A stretch of 64,000 nucleotides of DNA from Anastatus disparis (taxonomy: Eukaryota > Arthropoda > Insecta > Hymenoptera > Eupelmidae). The notes beneath the pieces were generated by a model. The model saw only the letters and a list, made by a program, of their open reading frames with translations. It was not told where the DNA came from and searched no databases. A program made the translations under genes and the position numbers. Below are positions 1-11,408 of this stretch, in pieces. The first letter of the stretch is position 1, and each line of letters opens with the position of its first letter. The DNA lies in NCBI GenBank assembly GCA_017163975.1, contig JAFFSR010000136.1:7933501-7997500 (forward strand). The letters are read 5' to 3'.

Positions 1-3000
1 CTTTAGATTTGTGTACTTTGGTAAGGGACGAGTAATGGAAAATAAAGACGATTAATGTGTAATGAGTTTAGCTTGATAATAAAAAATTACTTTGAACATT
101 CCAATGGCACTTCATGCTCAATTTTTCCCAAGCACAGATAGATTATGATAAATCTATAAGATGATTGAAATTATTTGAAACTATTCGTCTTTATTATTCA
201 ATTATTTATTTGTTTTAAAAATCATTTTGTACATCTAAATATCTTAATTATTTATGTTAGTTGAATACTAAGTGAATCAAACAAAGGAATTGATAATTTA
301 AATATGACATGTAAATAAAGCGTACTTGAAAAATTTTTCTAACAAAAAGATAAATAATTTTAAGCTAGTGTAGAACGATTTTTCAAATTTACTTTAAATT
401 CATTCTAAGCCTAGCCGTTATGAGGGGCTTAATTATGAAATACAGTTTTTGAAGCATGAAACTTGAGCTATTTTATTAGTAAATGGACCTACCTAAATTT
501 CGCACGACAAAGTAATAACATAAATTTCAAGTATATGTAAATATTAAAAAAACAAATATTTTTTTCTCATTCAATATAACATTTTTGCACTAACAATATT
601 GTTTTTTTTTAAATATTGACATAATAATAAGTTTGGTTTTTAAAATTGAAAAACAAGCTTTTTTATTACCAAAAATGTCTTATTGAATCGTTCCAATGAA
701 TCCCACATTAATCCAGCATAACGACTTTTATAGAAACAATAAATTTTATGAAGATAAAAAGACATAAAAACAAAAAGTAGTAAGAGGGGAAAACAGAAAA
801 AAAGGAGTAAAGGCGATAAAATATTGAGGATGGGGTTGAAATGGATAAAAAAAAAATAAAGAGGGAGAGAAACAAGTGCCAGGATTTGTCATGGTTTGCG
901 TGAGAAATACGGTCCAAATGCATGATTCGTATATTGAAGGGGTTTTTTAGGTGATGTGATGCCGAAACGCGTTAACGCGCCTCACTTTATTGCTTCGCTT
1001 GTTGTATGTAGTCTAGTTTAATCGACCGAGATTATTTGACTGATGACTAGATATTTTTTTTTATTCCGCCTCTCTTCTTTTCCTTATTTTTACGATCTAT
1101 ATTTACAAAAATAAACGATAAAAATAAACGAGTTACAACAACAAAAGTAAATTGGCATGGAATAAAAAAACAAACGAAAAAGTTTTTCGTGTTTAAAGAG
1201 TGAATGGAAATTATAATATATATAGCTTGATTCTCTTTTTTCCGATCGATTGTGTATTTTAGATAATAGATAAAAAATAACGCAGAATCCTGTAAAGAAA
1301 TTTATTACCGTAATATTTTTTCTATCTTCCTTGTATAAAAAATAAATCATAATTAGCAAAACTTTTCCAATTATTTTTAATATTTATTTTAATGACTTAA
1401 ATTGTCAATTTTTTTTTCCTTCGATCCCCCGGAATAAGAGATTTCAATTTTAATCTTTATCAAGGTAGGTATTTGATATTATGATTAAAAACGTCGTTTA
1501 CCTAAATGAAAATTAAAATTAAGTGAAAGTTTATAAAAGTTTGTAATGTTCTATGAATACACATTATTTTGTGTAATAAGCTCCCCAGGGTAGATGAATC
1601 GCGACAATAATTCAATATAGCCCAGGGAAAGCCTTTTAACGCTTCATAATGAAAGGGATGAAACAAAAGATGCTGATCCCTCTTGTTTCTCTCGTTTTAT
1701 AACGTTGCGAGTATTAACATTATTTTTCAAAAATAAAAAAAATAATTAATTCAACGGATTTAAATATTATTATGTAATATTTACATTTCCCATGCATAAA
1801 TAAAACAATAACGTTTAAAAAGATCATTTAATATAATATTTATAATAAAAATTACGTAAAGTAAATTATTTAATAATTCATTGTTGTATTTATAATAAAT
1901 AAATTTTCGTTAATTGAAAAACAATGTCAATATTTGCTTAGTTGAAAAAGAAATAAATTGTTTTTTTGTTAAAAAGGTATATTTGAAACTTTTACTATAA
2001 AATTACGATTTATATTGGTACAAGGGTGTAAATTCAATTTATTTCGAAAATTGCAATAAAAAAAAGTAAAAAAAATAAAAAGAAAAGTTATTCTCTTTTC
2101 GGTTAATTTTCCCGTGAGAGTATACCGAAGAAACAGACGAAGAATGAGAGAGGAAAAAAAGAGGAAGAAAGAAATTTGATTGTGAATCATTGGATACTAA
2201 CTATTTTCGAGATTCAACAATTCTGCAACGTTTCCATCTCTCACTATACTCACTGGGAATTGAAATTTTTCTCATCTCCCTTTTGTCTTCTTTTTTTCGT
2301 TTTATTTCTGCTCACCTTATGATACCATCTTTGCTTTTTATTTTTCGATCTCTTTCTCTTTCTTGTTTTTAACTTTTATAAATTTAGTTTAAAATTTATA
2401 AAAGCACATTTATATAAATCTGAACATTGAAAAAAATTTATTTTTCATTGAAACATTCTATTGCAGTGCAAAAATACTATATCATATTATAATATTACAT
2501 AATGTATAATTGATAATAAATAAAAAATTACAAAGTATGTGGAACGATTTTTTGTTTATTTTCTTAAATTTTATTTTTTAAAAGTTCATATTTCTCTTTT
2601 GTCGCCTTTGCGGATCATTCGCTTAACTTTTCTTATACCACTTTGTGAATTTTCATTTTTAACGTTTTTCTTACTCCCCTCCCGCTTTTTGGATTTAGTT
2701 TTATAATATTTTAGTCTCGCTTCTCTTTATTTCATTCTTCCTTCTTTCTTTCCACCCCTTTTTTTAAGCCACGAAAGGTACCATTTATTCGACTTTTAAA
2801 AGTTGCATAACATTACTCTGCAAAAGTTTCGACGTAAAGAAAGGGCAACGTGTTACCAAGAGGGTAGTTATAACAAAATGACCTGAATGCTTAAAAGTTT
2901 TTCATGACATAATGATGGCATAGTGAAAAACTTCAAATGCGATAATGTTACCTTTTCTTTTTGTTAAGATTTATTTTCTATTTTAATAACGCTTGGCTTA

Positions 3001-3927
3001 ATATTTATATAAAAAAATTATAATTTTTATGTATTTATTTTACATTAAATTTTTAATTAAAAATTTTGATATGTATTTTGAGCTTGATTATATTTTGGTT
3101 CCTACTAAAAAGAAAATTATTGTCTTAATAATCTAAGAAATGCGAAATATCAATTTGCAAATTCTATGTAGATACCAACATTAAAATCTAAATTCAACTT
3201 TTTATCATAATAATGCGAGCAAACATTGCTAATCGCTTTTTTTTTATGTTCTCTAACAAAATTTCTTGCTTCGTAAAGCTCGTCTCACTAGCAATAGTTC
3301 TCCGGAAATACTATTATTATTTAACAATTCCATTAATAAATGTATATCACACGATGCGCATAACTACGCTAAGCAAATGTCGTAATCGTTAAAACGCAGT
3401 AACGAAGAGCTAATTTCCATATCGTAAAATTCAACAATGCAACGGCTTATTACATTCTCAATTTTCAAAAATTACGGTTGACTCGTTTAATTTTACGAAA
3501 GAAAAAGAAAAAAAGTAAGCTTTAAAGTTACGTCTTCCCTTGAAAAAGCTATTCCGTATTATGAACCGTAACGTTTTATAAACTAAGTGGTCCTTATCGG
3601 CTTAAGGAAGTTATATGTTGATAAAGAATGAAAAAAAAGAGAATCACGTTGATGAAATTTGTTAATAATTGTGTTATGAATAATCAGTGTATATTTATAT
3701 ATTTATGTTATATACATAGGCATAATTATTTCATTCGAATGTGAAAAGCATGTATTTACATTTTAACAAAGCTTTGGGAGAAACTAAGCTGAGAATCTTT
3801 GTATTATATGAGCATTAGACACAAAGAATTGGAGCAATAAATAAAAAATAAATTTAAAAATATAAAAAAAGCAAAGAACACGTATAAATTTGAAGAATAG
3901 ATGATAACCAGCTAAATTAAAATTGCA
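1..3927. other. AT-rich non-coding stretch
   Basis: This is a long AT-rich region with many A and T homopolymers. It holds short purine-rich tracts (about 780-870 and 2140-2180) and pyrimidine-rich tracts (about 2230-2370 and 2660-2760). The only open frames are 60-90 residue translations of these low-complexity tracts, rich in F, L, S, I, K and Y with no domain-like pattern. I see no repeats, RNA genes or mobile elements that I can support here. Confidence 0.6.
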
Positions 3928-3931
3928 TTAA

Positions 3932-4170
3932 CCCTCAAATAGCACACTCAGGTAAGTCTTTATATTTGTTTTTTTTTTTCAATAAAAAAAGTTATAAATT
4001 CGTGATTTTTTTATAAATTTTCTAAGGGATCAAATAATGTTCTTTTATTTTGCATGAAAAAAATTAATTTGTTTATAAATAATTGTTCATAAAAAAATTA
4101 ACTTATTCTGAATGTATCAGTTAATTGAAAACATACCGGTGCGAATACGCACTAGTGTACAATTTGAGGA
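3932..4170. mobile_element. TTAA-flanked MITE, piggyBac-like ends
   Basis: This is a 239 bp non-autonomous element bounded by TTAA on both sides (3928-3931 and 4171-4174). The left end reads CCCTCAAATAGCACACT. The reverse complement of the right end reads TCCTCAAATTGTACACT, so the terminal inverted repeat is about 17 bp with a few mismatches. A TTAA target site and termini starting CCC are the known signature of piggyBac elements. The interior is AT-rich with no open frame, so it is a MITE rather than an autonomous copy. The piggyBac assignment is inference from ends alone; TTAA is also used by Kolobok elements and is frequent by chance in AT-rich DNA. Confidence 0.6.
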
Positions 4171-4191
4171 TTAAGAATAGTAGAAAATTAT

Positions 4192-4400
4192 GAGGTTTCA
4201 GTGGCTCACTTGGTAGAGCGTTGGATCCATATTCTCGAGGTCTCGAGTTCGAATCCCACTCTCGGCCTCCGATTGATGCAAGCACCACTGTACGTCATAT
4301 GTGCTTTATTCACAAATACACTGACGACCTCCGTCGTTAATTAGCATCGTAATAATCCCATGAATACAACGACGTTAAATAAAACAAAAAAAGAAAAAAA
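4192..4400 (+). mobile_element. tRNA-derived SINE, copy 1
   Basis: The 5' half is tRNA-like. An A-box-like segment (TGGCTCACTTGGTAGAG) starts at 4202. A B-box-like segment (GAGTTCGAATCCC) lies near 4245-4257. The anticodon-loop position contains CAT. A tRNA-unrelated body follows (CACCACTGTACGTCAT, then a CTCCGTCGTTAATTAGCATCG segment) and the copy ends in GACGTTAAATAAAA plus an A-rich tail. Six more copies occur in this window with the same order. The SINE begins 18 bp after the TTAA-flanked MITE on its left. It is not a functional tRNA gene, because the acceptor stem does not close and the tail is retroposon-like. Confidence 0.85.
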
Positions 4401-4927
4401 TTTCTCTACTTTCCAAAGTCATTGGTATATAAAATTGAATTTCATTGAATATATCACCCTCATATAATTTCAATTTATTTACTAAAAATGAAATTTTTTT
4501 TAACAATTTATACTACTATTTTTTAAAACAATTTTTAAATAATGAATGAAAAAATGTTTGTATGATAACTAATTTTAAAAAGATTTAAATTATTTCAAAT
4601 TTTAATACTAAAATTTCAAAAATTTTTTAATTTGCTGTTTTTGATAAAAATTTTATGAATTTTCAATAAATTAATTTTTTATTAAAATTTGATCTTTTTT
4701 TAATTATTTTTTTTCTTTATTCAATAATTTGTTATAAATTAGTTTAGTAACTTATTCCATTTCATAAGCTCACAAAATGACACTTTGCTATGCTAGTGTT
4801 AAATGTAGAAAATGTTTCTTTTAACTCGTTTTTCAAGTAATTACTGTTGAGATAAAAGTAAAATAATATTATTTATTTATTAACAAATACTGTGGCTAGT
4901 AGGTGACAATGTACTTTTACAAATAAA
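4401..4927. other. AT-rich spacer
   Basis: This stretch is A- and T-homopolymer-rich sequence between the first SINE and the composite repeat cluster. It has no open frame of interest, no inverted repeat and no tandem repeat that I could see. Confidence 0.5.
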
Positions 4928-5015
4928 TTTATTTTTTCTAACGTCGTGCGCAAAATTCGATTTCATGTACTCGTTTGCGTACATAAAATATCATATTATG
5001 AGACGCATTTGTTTA

Positions 5016-5175
5016 GCGTGCGTAAAATGAATCGAGCGTGCGTAAAATGATTTCAGCGTGCGTAAAATGATTTCAGTGTGCGTAAAATGATTTTAGCGTG
5101 CGTAAAATGATTTCAGCGTGCGTAAAATGATTTGAGCGTGCGTAAAATGATTTCAGCGTGCGTAAAATGATTTCA
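5016..5175 (+). repeat. 20 bp x 8 tandem array
   Basis: Eight contiguous 20 bp units with consensus GCGTGCGTAAAATGATTTCA fill exactly 160 bp without indels. The first unit ends AATCGA and units 4 and 6 carry single substitutions; the other five are nearly identical, which suggests recent expansion or homogenisation. The core TTTTACGCAC (reverse complement of GTGCGTAAAA) reappears as TTTTACGCACTCG in the hairpin at 6199-6211. The array may therefore derive from a subterminal motif of the surrounding element. Confidence 0.95.
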
Positions 5176-5436
5176 TCTAAAAAAAAATTTTTTGATTTTC
5201 AAAGTGTTATATTTCAGGAACTATACATCATAACAGACATTTATACATCTCATTTAAAAGCTCTTGTGGTGCTCTTTTAAAGTGCTATGTACAATTTTTT
5301 TCGCGATACGTGAACTCTCTTATTAATTAATCTTAGAGTTAATCATTTAAATAATTTCTTATTTATTGTTTCAAAGAGGGGGGAGGGATTCTCAATTATT
5401 ATTTTAATTATATATTTTCATGGAATTTTAATTTAA

Positions 5437-5820
5437 GAGCAGGCCGGATTCGCTGTCCTTGTCTAACTGAGATTTTTGTTATTTACTCAAGTATTAATCG
5501 GTGAATCTGCAGATTAAAAGTTGAGCGCAATAGATATTATTATTACAAATATTTATGCACAAGAAGAAAAAAATCTATCGCTTTGTTTTTGAGAAAAGTA
5601 AGTAACGCGAAAATATTATAAACATAAACTTTCACTTTGGTGTTACTTACTTTTCTCAAAAACAAAGCGGTGGATTTTTTTTTCTTGTGCATAGATGTTT
5701 ATAATAATAATATCTATTGCTCTCAACTTTTAATTTGAAGATACACCGATTAATACTTGAGTAAATAACAAACAACTCAATTGTTACTCGGTCGATATCA
5801 GGTTCTACTCCGGCCTGCCG
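5437..5820. mobile_element. TTAA-flanked foldback MITE
   Basis: This 384 bp element is nearly a single long hairpin, with arms of about 170-190 bp. The outer ends are GAGCAGGCCGG on the left and CCGGCCTGCCG on the right. The inner arms share segments such as TTACTCAAGTATTAATCGG, ATTTATGCACAAGAA and TTTGTTTTTGAGAAAAGTAA with their reverse complements. TTAA flanks both sides (5433-5436 and 5821-5824). No coding capacity is present. A truncated relative lies at 12767-12993. TTAA target choice suggests a piggyBac- or Kolobok-type transposase acting in trans, but the termini do not start with CCC, so the superfamily is open. Confidence 0.7.
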
Positions 5821-5870
5821 TTAATGGTTTTATTAATTTTATTTTTATATTAGTAATATGATTTATTTTT

Positions 5871-5960
5871 TTGGAGACGGGGGGGGGGGTGCCCCCCGAA
5901 CTCCGGCAGGGGCTTTGCCCCCTCCGCCCCTGGACCCCGTTCTGCGCCCCGACCTCGACT
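5871..5960. repeat. G-run and GC-rich block
   Basis: A run of eleven G (5879-5889) is followed by alternating C- and G-rich clusters such as GTGCCCCCCGAACTCC, CAGGGGCTTTGCCCC and CGCCCCTGGACCCCG. This is the most GC-rich 80 bp in the window, set in sequence that is otherwise mostly A and T. It contains short hairpins (GGGGC-TTT-GCCCC) and sits directly after the foldback MITE. I see no open frame or gene signature. It most likely belongs to the surrounding repeat cluster. Confidence 0.6.
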
Positions 5961-5967
5961 ACCTCTT

Positions 5968-6047
5968 ACAATCTTGTTAGCCTTCGAACAAGATTGTACA
6001 TGCTATCACAATCTTGTTAGCCTTCGAACAAGATTGTACATGCTATC
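5968..6047. repeat. 40 bp hairpin unit duplicated in tandem
   Basis: Two exact 40 bp copies (5968-6007 and 6008-6047) follow each other directly. Each contains the palindrome ACAATCTTGTT / AACAAGATTGT around an 8 nt loop, followed by the spacer ACATGCTATC. The identity of the copies points to a recent tandem duplication. Confidence 0.9.
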
Positions 6048-6099
6048 ACAGACGCAAGTTTGTCATTCTTAGAATTTTGCGCACTTGTTAGAAAAAATA

Positions 6100-6223
6100 A
6101 TATACGCAACTAATGCGTAAAGTGATCATCGCACTCGTCTTATTTGTCGCCCTCGCTGCGCTCGGGCAACAAACCCGACTCGTGCGATAATCACATATTT
6201 TACGCACTCGTTGCGTAATATAC
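6100..6223. repeat. foldback hairpin with GC-rich apex
   Basis: An inverted repeat of roughly 55 bp per arm is built from ATACGCAAC, GCGTAA, TGATNATCGCAC and related segments, with a GC-rich apex (GCCCTCGCTGCGCTCGGGC, about 6149-6167). It follows the right outer repeat of the cluster. Two other hairpins with a similar CCCTCG/CGAGGG apex occur in the window (12542-12666 and 45701-45863). It could be the end of a larger transposon or a stand-alone foldback element. Confidence 0.65.
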
Positions 6224-8800
6224 TATTATATATTTATATGTTATATTAATATTATCGCACAGGTAATTTATTTAGTTAAATAATAATAAATTTAACCTAT
6301 GATTATTTCATTATTTAATATATAAGACATGTTTATTTTATGCTTGCAAACAATTGCCTTATATGAGAAAATTTTGAACAAATGTAAAACCTATGAAAGT
6401 AAATATTGCTTTGTTAAATAGAAAATACACTTTCCTATAAATTTAAATTATAACAAACTTTGTACAATTTCGATTGTATTTAATATTAATTAATAGTAAT
6501 AATATTAATATTTTTGCATCGTATTATGTATTTCGTTGTTAAAACAAAAAAAAAACAAGCAACACAACATTAATTGATCGAAAGCTGCATTATTTTAACA
6601 ATAACGTTATTCCTAAATTTTATCGTAACAATGCTCCCTTTATCAAATCGTAAAAAATAAAGATAGAACAATCTTTGAGACAAGAAAATCATCAGAAGAA
6701 AACGTAAAAGATCTGTATATAAAGATTAGTCCTTTTCCAACGAAATATCACACGCACACATACACATTCATAAACTTGTATTCTCGAAGTTGGTTATATG
6801 GCCAAGCTATGCATTCGGACGTAAACATTTACTAATGTACCCACGCAAAGCCGAGGTTATAAGAGGGTAAGGGTATGATATTCTCTATATGAAGCTAAGT
6901 AAACTAAGCATACAATCATGTATGTATGTATGCGTGTATACGTATACACACGTTTGGTATATACATTCATGGATTATCCTAGAGAATATTGGTAGGATAT
7001 ATAAAGCCATGCCGATTTGGTTGTACGACTATTGTCCTTTCTAATACAAGGATTGTCATCTCTCCAGTGCGAGCGCACTGATTTATCGATATGACAGTCA
7101 AAACCCGCAAACAAAATAGACAGTATATGACACGCGATGGGGGGAGAGAGAAAGAGAGGAAAAAAAGCTTCATATTGCAATTCTTCGGATGATTATTGTA
7201 CTTATGTTTTATGCGCGCGCCAAACTATATGTAATGTAACGTGATGATATTTGTATAGAAAGATGAAGTGTTGTGTTACTTTGTCAAAATGTAATCTTGA
7301 CGAGAAAAAAAAGAGAAAGAGAGAAGGGTAATTTAGTCGAGGCAAAAGGGTCTTTGGTGTGTATATATGGATTCGCTTGCGGGATTAATATTTTTTTTCA
7401 TGATCGTAATAACATTGGTCATTCACTGCGTTGTATTAATAAATGCGTTGGGCGTGAGAAAGAAATGCAACTGAATAATAAGTAGGATCTTAACTCGTAT
7501 AATATCTTATTCTACAATGCACTGCGTTGATTATAAATGTATTATTAGAAATGTTACTGATAATTTCACAAAGAAAATATTTCAATAACTTTGATTAATG
7601 TAAACAATATGAGTATTAATAATTTATATGAAAAAGAAAAAGAAAAGTAATGTAGCACGTACCAATGGTCACACATATTTTTATGTGCATTTAGAAAATC
7701 ATATGCACAATAATTGAATAATGAAAAAAAAAAACTGTGACAGAAATTTAATAAAATATGTATATTTAACAAAATTCAATAATACCGTATATCAGCAGAT
7801 TGTTGAAATATCATTAAATATATTTGAAGTAAATATTTAAGAAATCTTGAAAATCCTTATAAATTTCGAGTATAAGGTGATACGTAAATCCACAATGATG
7901 TATACCTACTCATCGATATTCTTCCGCAATATCTTGACACTTGACTTGTAACTCGGAACGGTTTGAAATTACGAAGACTTGGCTTGGCAAGCAAGTGGAA
8001 AAAAGTACTTTCGATCGGCAAAGAGAAAGATAAATACGTCTTTTCTATGCCTTGTATTGACACTGGCGATTTCCCTTCAGAGCTTGAATTAAAGGAAATA
8101 AGAAAAAAAATAATAAAAAATAAACTTGACAGAGTTAAATGAGGTATATGGAAACAAGCATATGCATCAAAGTAAGCTTAATCTACCTTATCTATTTTTG
8201 TGTCCCAAATAACGACACGTAGGTATTTTCTTTTATTCGAGCTTTGACGTTTTACAATTTATATTCATTATTTACTCGTGTAATTTTATGTTTAAAGAAA
8301 TGTAAAGATATCTTGACTTGACTTGTGTGTCGATGCATACGTCGCTTTTTTTCGTAACAAGCACATGTTTGTAGAGTGAAAGAGAGAGAAAAAAGGAAAT
8401 AAAAGCTCATGAGTTATGCCGTTAAAGTTAAAGTAGGAAAATCGAAGCCAATGTAGAGTAAATACGAATAAAATATTGATAATATCATGGTTATAACTCG
8501 GACCAGAAATCGTACCAATGCTAGTATATGAAGATAAGAGCTGTTTTCGAAGAAATACATAACTTTCTATATCTTTCTTTCTTTTTCCTCTATTGTCCAA
8601 TGCTACAATACTTGCTCTTTACTGGATTTATGCAAAATATTTTTGCAGACTCGTGGTTCCTAAGAAATATATACGAACGCACCCCCATCGTTCTACTATT
8701 CAATATGGACTTTTTTACCAATCTTTTTTTATCTTTATTCATTCTTTAAGAGAAGGATTTGCGATGACTTTTACAGGGTTTATTTAAGAGTGCGTTAAGA
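6224..8800. other. non-coding, with complexity islets
   Basis: The first 450 bp are AT-rich. From about 6690 to 7490 and from about 7850 to 8790 the composition becomes more balanced, with stretches such as TATGTATGTATGCGTGTATACG and GGGGGGAGAGAGAAAGAGAG. Short open frames of 60-102 residues appear on both strands in these islets, but they overlap each other, lack recognisable motifs and read through purine-rich tracts, so I do not call genes. The islets could be conserved regulatory sequence; that is untested. Confidence 0.4.
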
Positions 8801-11408
8801 ATCTTTAGAATCATTTTAGAAAAAAATGCATAAGGATATTGTAGACGGTTTAGTTTTGAATGTTTCGAAAGTTTTTAAATGGTAGCATTTTATTGTTGAG
8901 ATAATAATGTCGAAAATTTATGTATGGATGTACAACATGAGTCTAAAATATTAACTTATTTTATAAAATTAAATTTTTTTCTCAGATTTTCTTTTTATAC
9001 AATATAAAATATTATTTTTTCGGTTGTTAAATGTTACATATTTTAAATTTTATTACATGCATATCAATATGATTCAGTAGAAAACGTATGGGACTCATCA
9101 GACCCAAGCATTCTAAGCTGCTAAATCGCTCACACCAATAGCGTAGTATATGAAAAATTTTATTGAGTTTTTACTATTAAAAAAATGTTTTAATATCAAT
9201 ATGAATAATGAATTTTGATAGTTAAAATTAATTACATTATAAAAATAATAATTATTCTATTCATTTGAAGTTGAAAATGATTTTTTAAAAATCAGATTAC
9301 TTATTACCCCAAGTATTGATGATTCTGACAATTATATGACAAACTGACCAATTATAAATTTGGTTAATAAGTCATATTATTTGAATGTAACTTTTTAGAT
9401 GCTTTTTATAACTTTGATGTAACTTTGACTTAAGGAAAAGTATGTAATTTAAAAATATTAGTAATTTTCATAACTTCAGGAATTTGATTGATAAAAATGT
9501 TTTCATATGAAATTTTTCATATAGTTTATTTTAGCAAGTATGTTGCTTTTTATAATACTTCCAAAAAACATTTAAAGTACAAAAAGAGCTGTTAAACCTA
9601 TTGATTAAGTTTTTATTTTGAATGTAAACCATATTTATTTTTGAGAATCCAAACAAAAAATAAAAATTTTGTTGATTGTATCAAAAAAGTGAAAACAAAC
9701 AAGATTTTATATCCCTTGTAATACAGAAACAAAACAAGAGCTTTCAATACAACATTATCAAATTTAATGTTGAATAAAAATTAGTTCATACTTAAGATAA
9801 ATGGATTTTTCGTATTTAAAAATCCGCTTATGAAACCCAAATGCAATGCACCCTCCTTGTAAGTGTGAAAGAAATAGATGAATTTATTTTGATTTACTAA
9901 ATATGTTGTATATTTAAAAAAATGTAATATAAAGAAAAATTAAAAGAAAAAAAAACGAAATTCGTTATGCATAAAAATTAAAATAAAGAAAGAAGAAAAG
10001 ATAAGAAAGAGAAAAGAGAAAAAAGAAAGATTAAAAAGTCTTACATAACATACTCAATAATGTCCAACCATCTCAAAGTAAAACAGCATAAGAATTCAGA
10101 GGCTCCATCCTCCCTCAAACAGTCTTACGTAATATATGGAATAATCCTTAAAAATTTTTTTTATTTCAAGCCTATAGTCTATAATTTTAAGAAATAAAAT
10201 GTCATGACAAAATGTAAAACACATTTTTTTAAATTTTAAGTAAGAAGAATTGTAAAAAATAATTTAGTGACTCAAATCCTTTATATTTTATTTAGAAGAT
10301 TCTAAAGTTCATTTTTGTGTATCTCGATTATTGTTGTTATTATTTCTGAATGCAGATCACGTAGTCATGAAGCTTTTCAGCATTCTCTTTAAAGGTGAGT
10401 CTAATATATAGCATATACGATTATTCCCACAGGCTACATATATATGTATACGCACAATATATGCAATGCTTGTATACTAGACACTCTTTGCTGGGATAAT
10501 ACAAATGTCTATAGACATAAGAAAGACTTGTGGAGGGGTTTTGGGTATGTCCACCCTAAAAAGTGCCAAGAGGGTGCCACAATAGTAGCAACAAACTTTT
10601 TATATATATACATACTGGAAGCCTCGAGGCATTTATATCATCGGGCATTACCGCGGGAATATATATGTATACCTAAGCTTAAGAAATGCCACCCTAAGTT
10701 TGCGCTTGGCGCAATGTCTCTTTTCCCTTTTTTTTCGCCCCTCATCTTTTCTTAGTCTTATTTAAAAAAAAATTGCACTTATCTGTCTATTTTTGAAGGT
10801 TCCCCCATTTAATCGCTTTTTTTGGTGTCTTGTGTACAGCTCATTTATTTGAGTAGATTTGATTGTATCGATGTCAATAAGACGCAACTTTTAATAAATA
10901 TCATTTCATATTTTTGTACAAAAAATAGTTTTATATCTTAAAAAAAATCTCTATATAACATATTATTTATTTTTTTATAAATTTATAATTAATTTAAACT
11001 TAAAATAACCAAAAAATGATTCCTGTTTTTTTACTATTAATTAAATATTTTAAATAAATTTTTAAGTATCAAAAAAGATCGCGCTTTACATAAATATTTA
11101 AAAATCTAAGACAATTATACTTTTTAAATTAGCTAGTAATATTCAGTAACTCATAGAAGTCAGGGATGAGTAAAACACAATTAAATGGTAAAATGTACCT
11201 TTCTTTAATATCTACTCAAAGGTTATTATATACTCTTTTTCATATTTTATTAAACTGTTTTTTTTAATGTTAATACAAAGAGAATGCATTTTGGTCTCGA
11301 ATTTTTTTTTTCTTTTAATTATTTTTTCTTATACAGAATTACAAAAAAAACGAATAAAGCTATATCCATTTGACTCAATTTTTAATTTTTTTTTTAAATT
11401 GTGAACAA
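8801..11408. other. AT-rich, with one islet at 10.33-10.86 kb
   Basis: Most of this span is AT-rich without repeats. A purine-rich tract lies at 9935-10035. An islet at about 10330-10860 is less AT-biased and holds a 103-residue frame (10444-10755, +) with several Cys and His but no domain I recognise. It includes TATATGTATACG-like runs. Nothing else could be supported. Confidence 0.4.

Larger units (their letters stand above)
4928..6104. mobile_element. composite repeat cluster with outer inverted repeat
   Basis: An outer inverted repeat of about 30 bp brackets this cluster. The left copy contains TTTTTTCTAACGTCGTGCGC, followed by AAAATTC, at about 4931-4957. The right copy, at about 6072-6098, reads as the reverse complement with minor changes (GAATTTTGCGCACTTGTTAG followed by AAAAAA). 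Inside, in order, are an array of eight 20 bp repeats (5016-5175), a TTAA-flanked foldback element (5437-5820), a G-run with a GC-rich block (about 5871-5960) and a duplicated hairpin (5968-6047). A GC-apex hairpin abuts the right side (6100-6223). I infer an old DNA transposon with a later insertion. There is no transposase frame inside, so the superfamily is unknown. Confidence 0.4.

Noticed and set aside
4202..4265. Possible genuine tRNA genes at this and the six other SINE heads
   Set aside because: Acceptor stems do not close, anticodon stems are poorly paired, and every case continues into the shared SINE body and A-rich tail.
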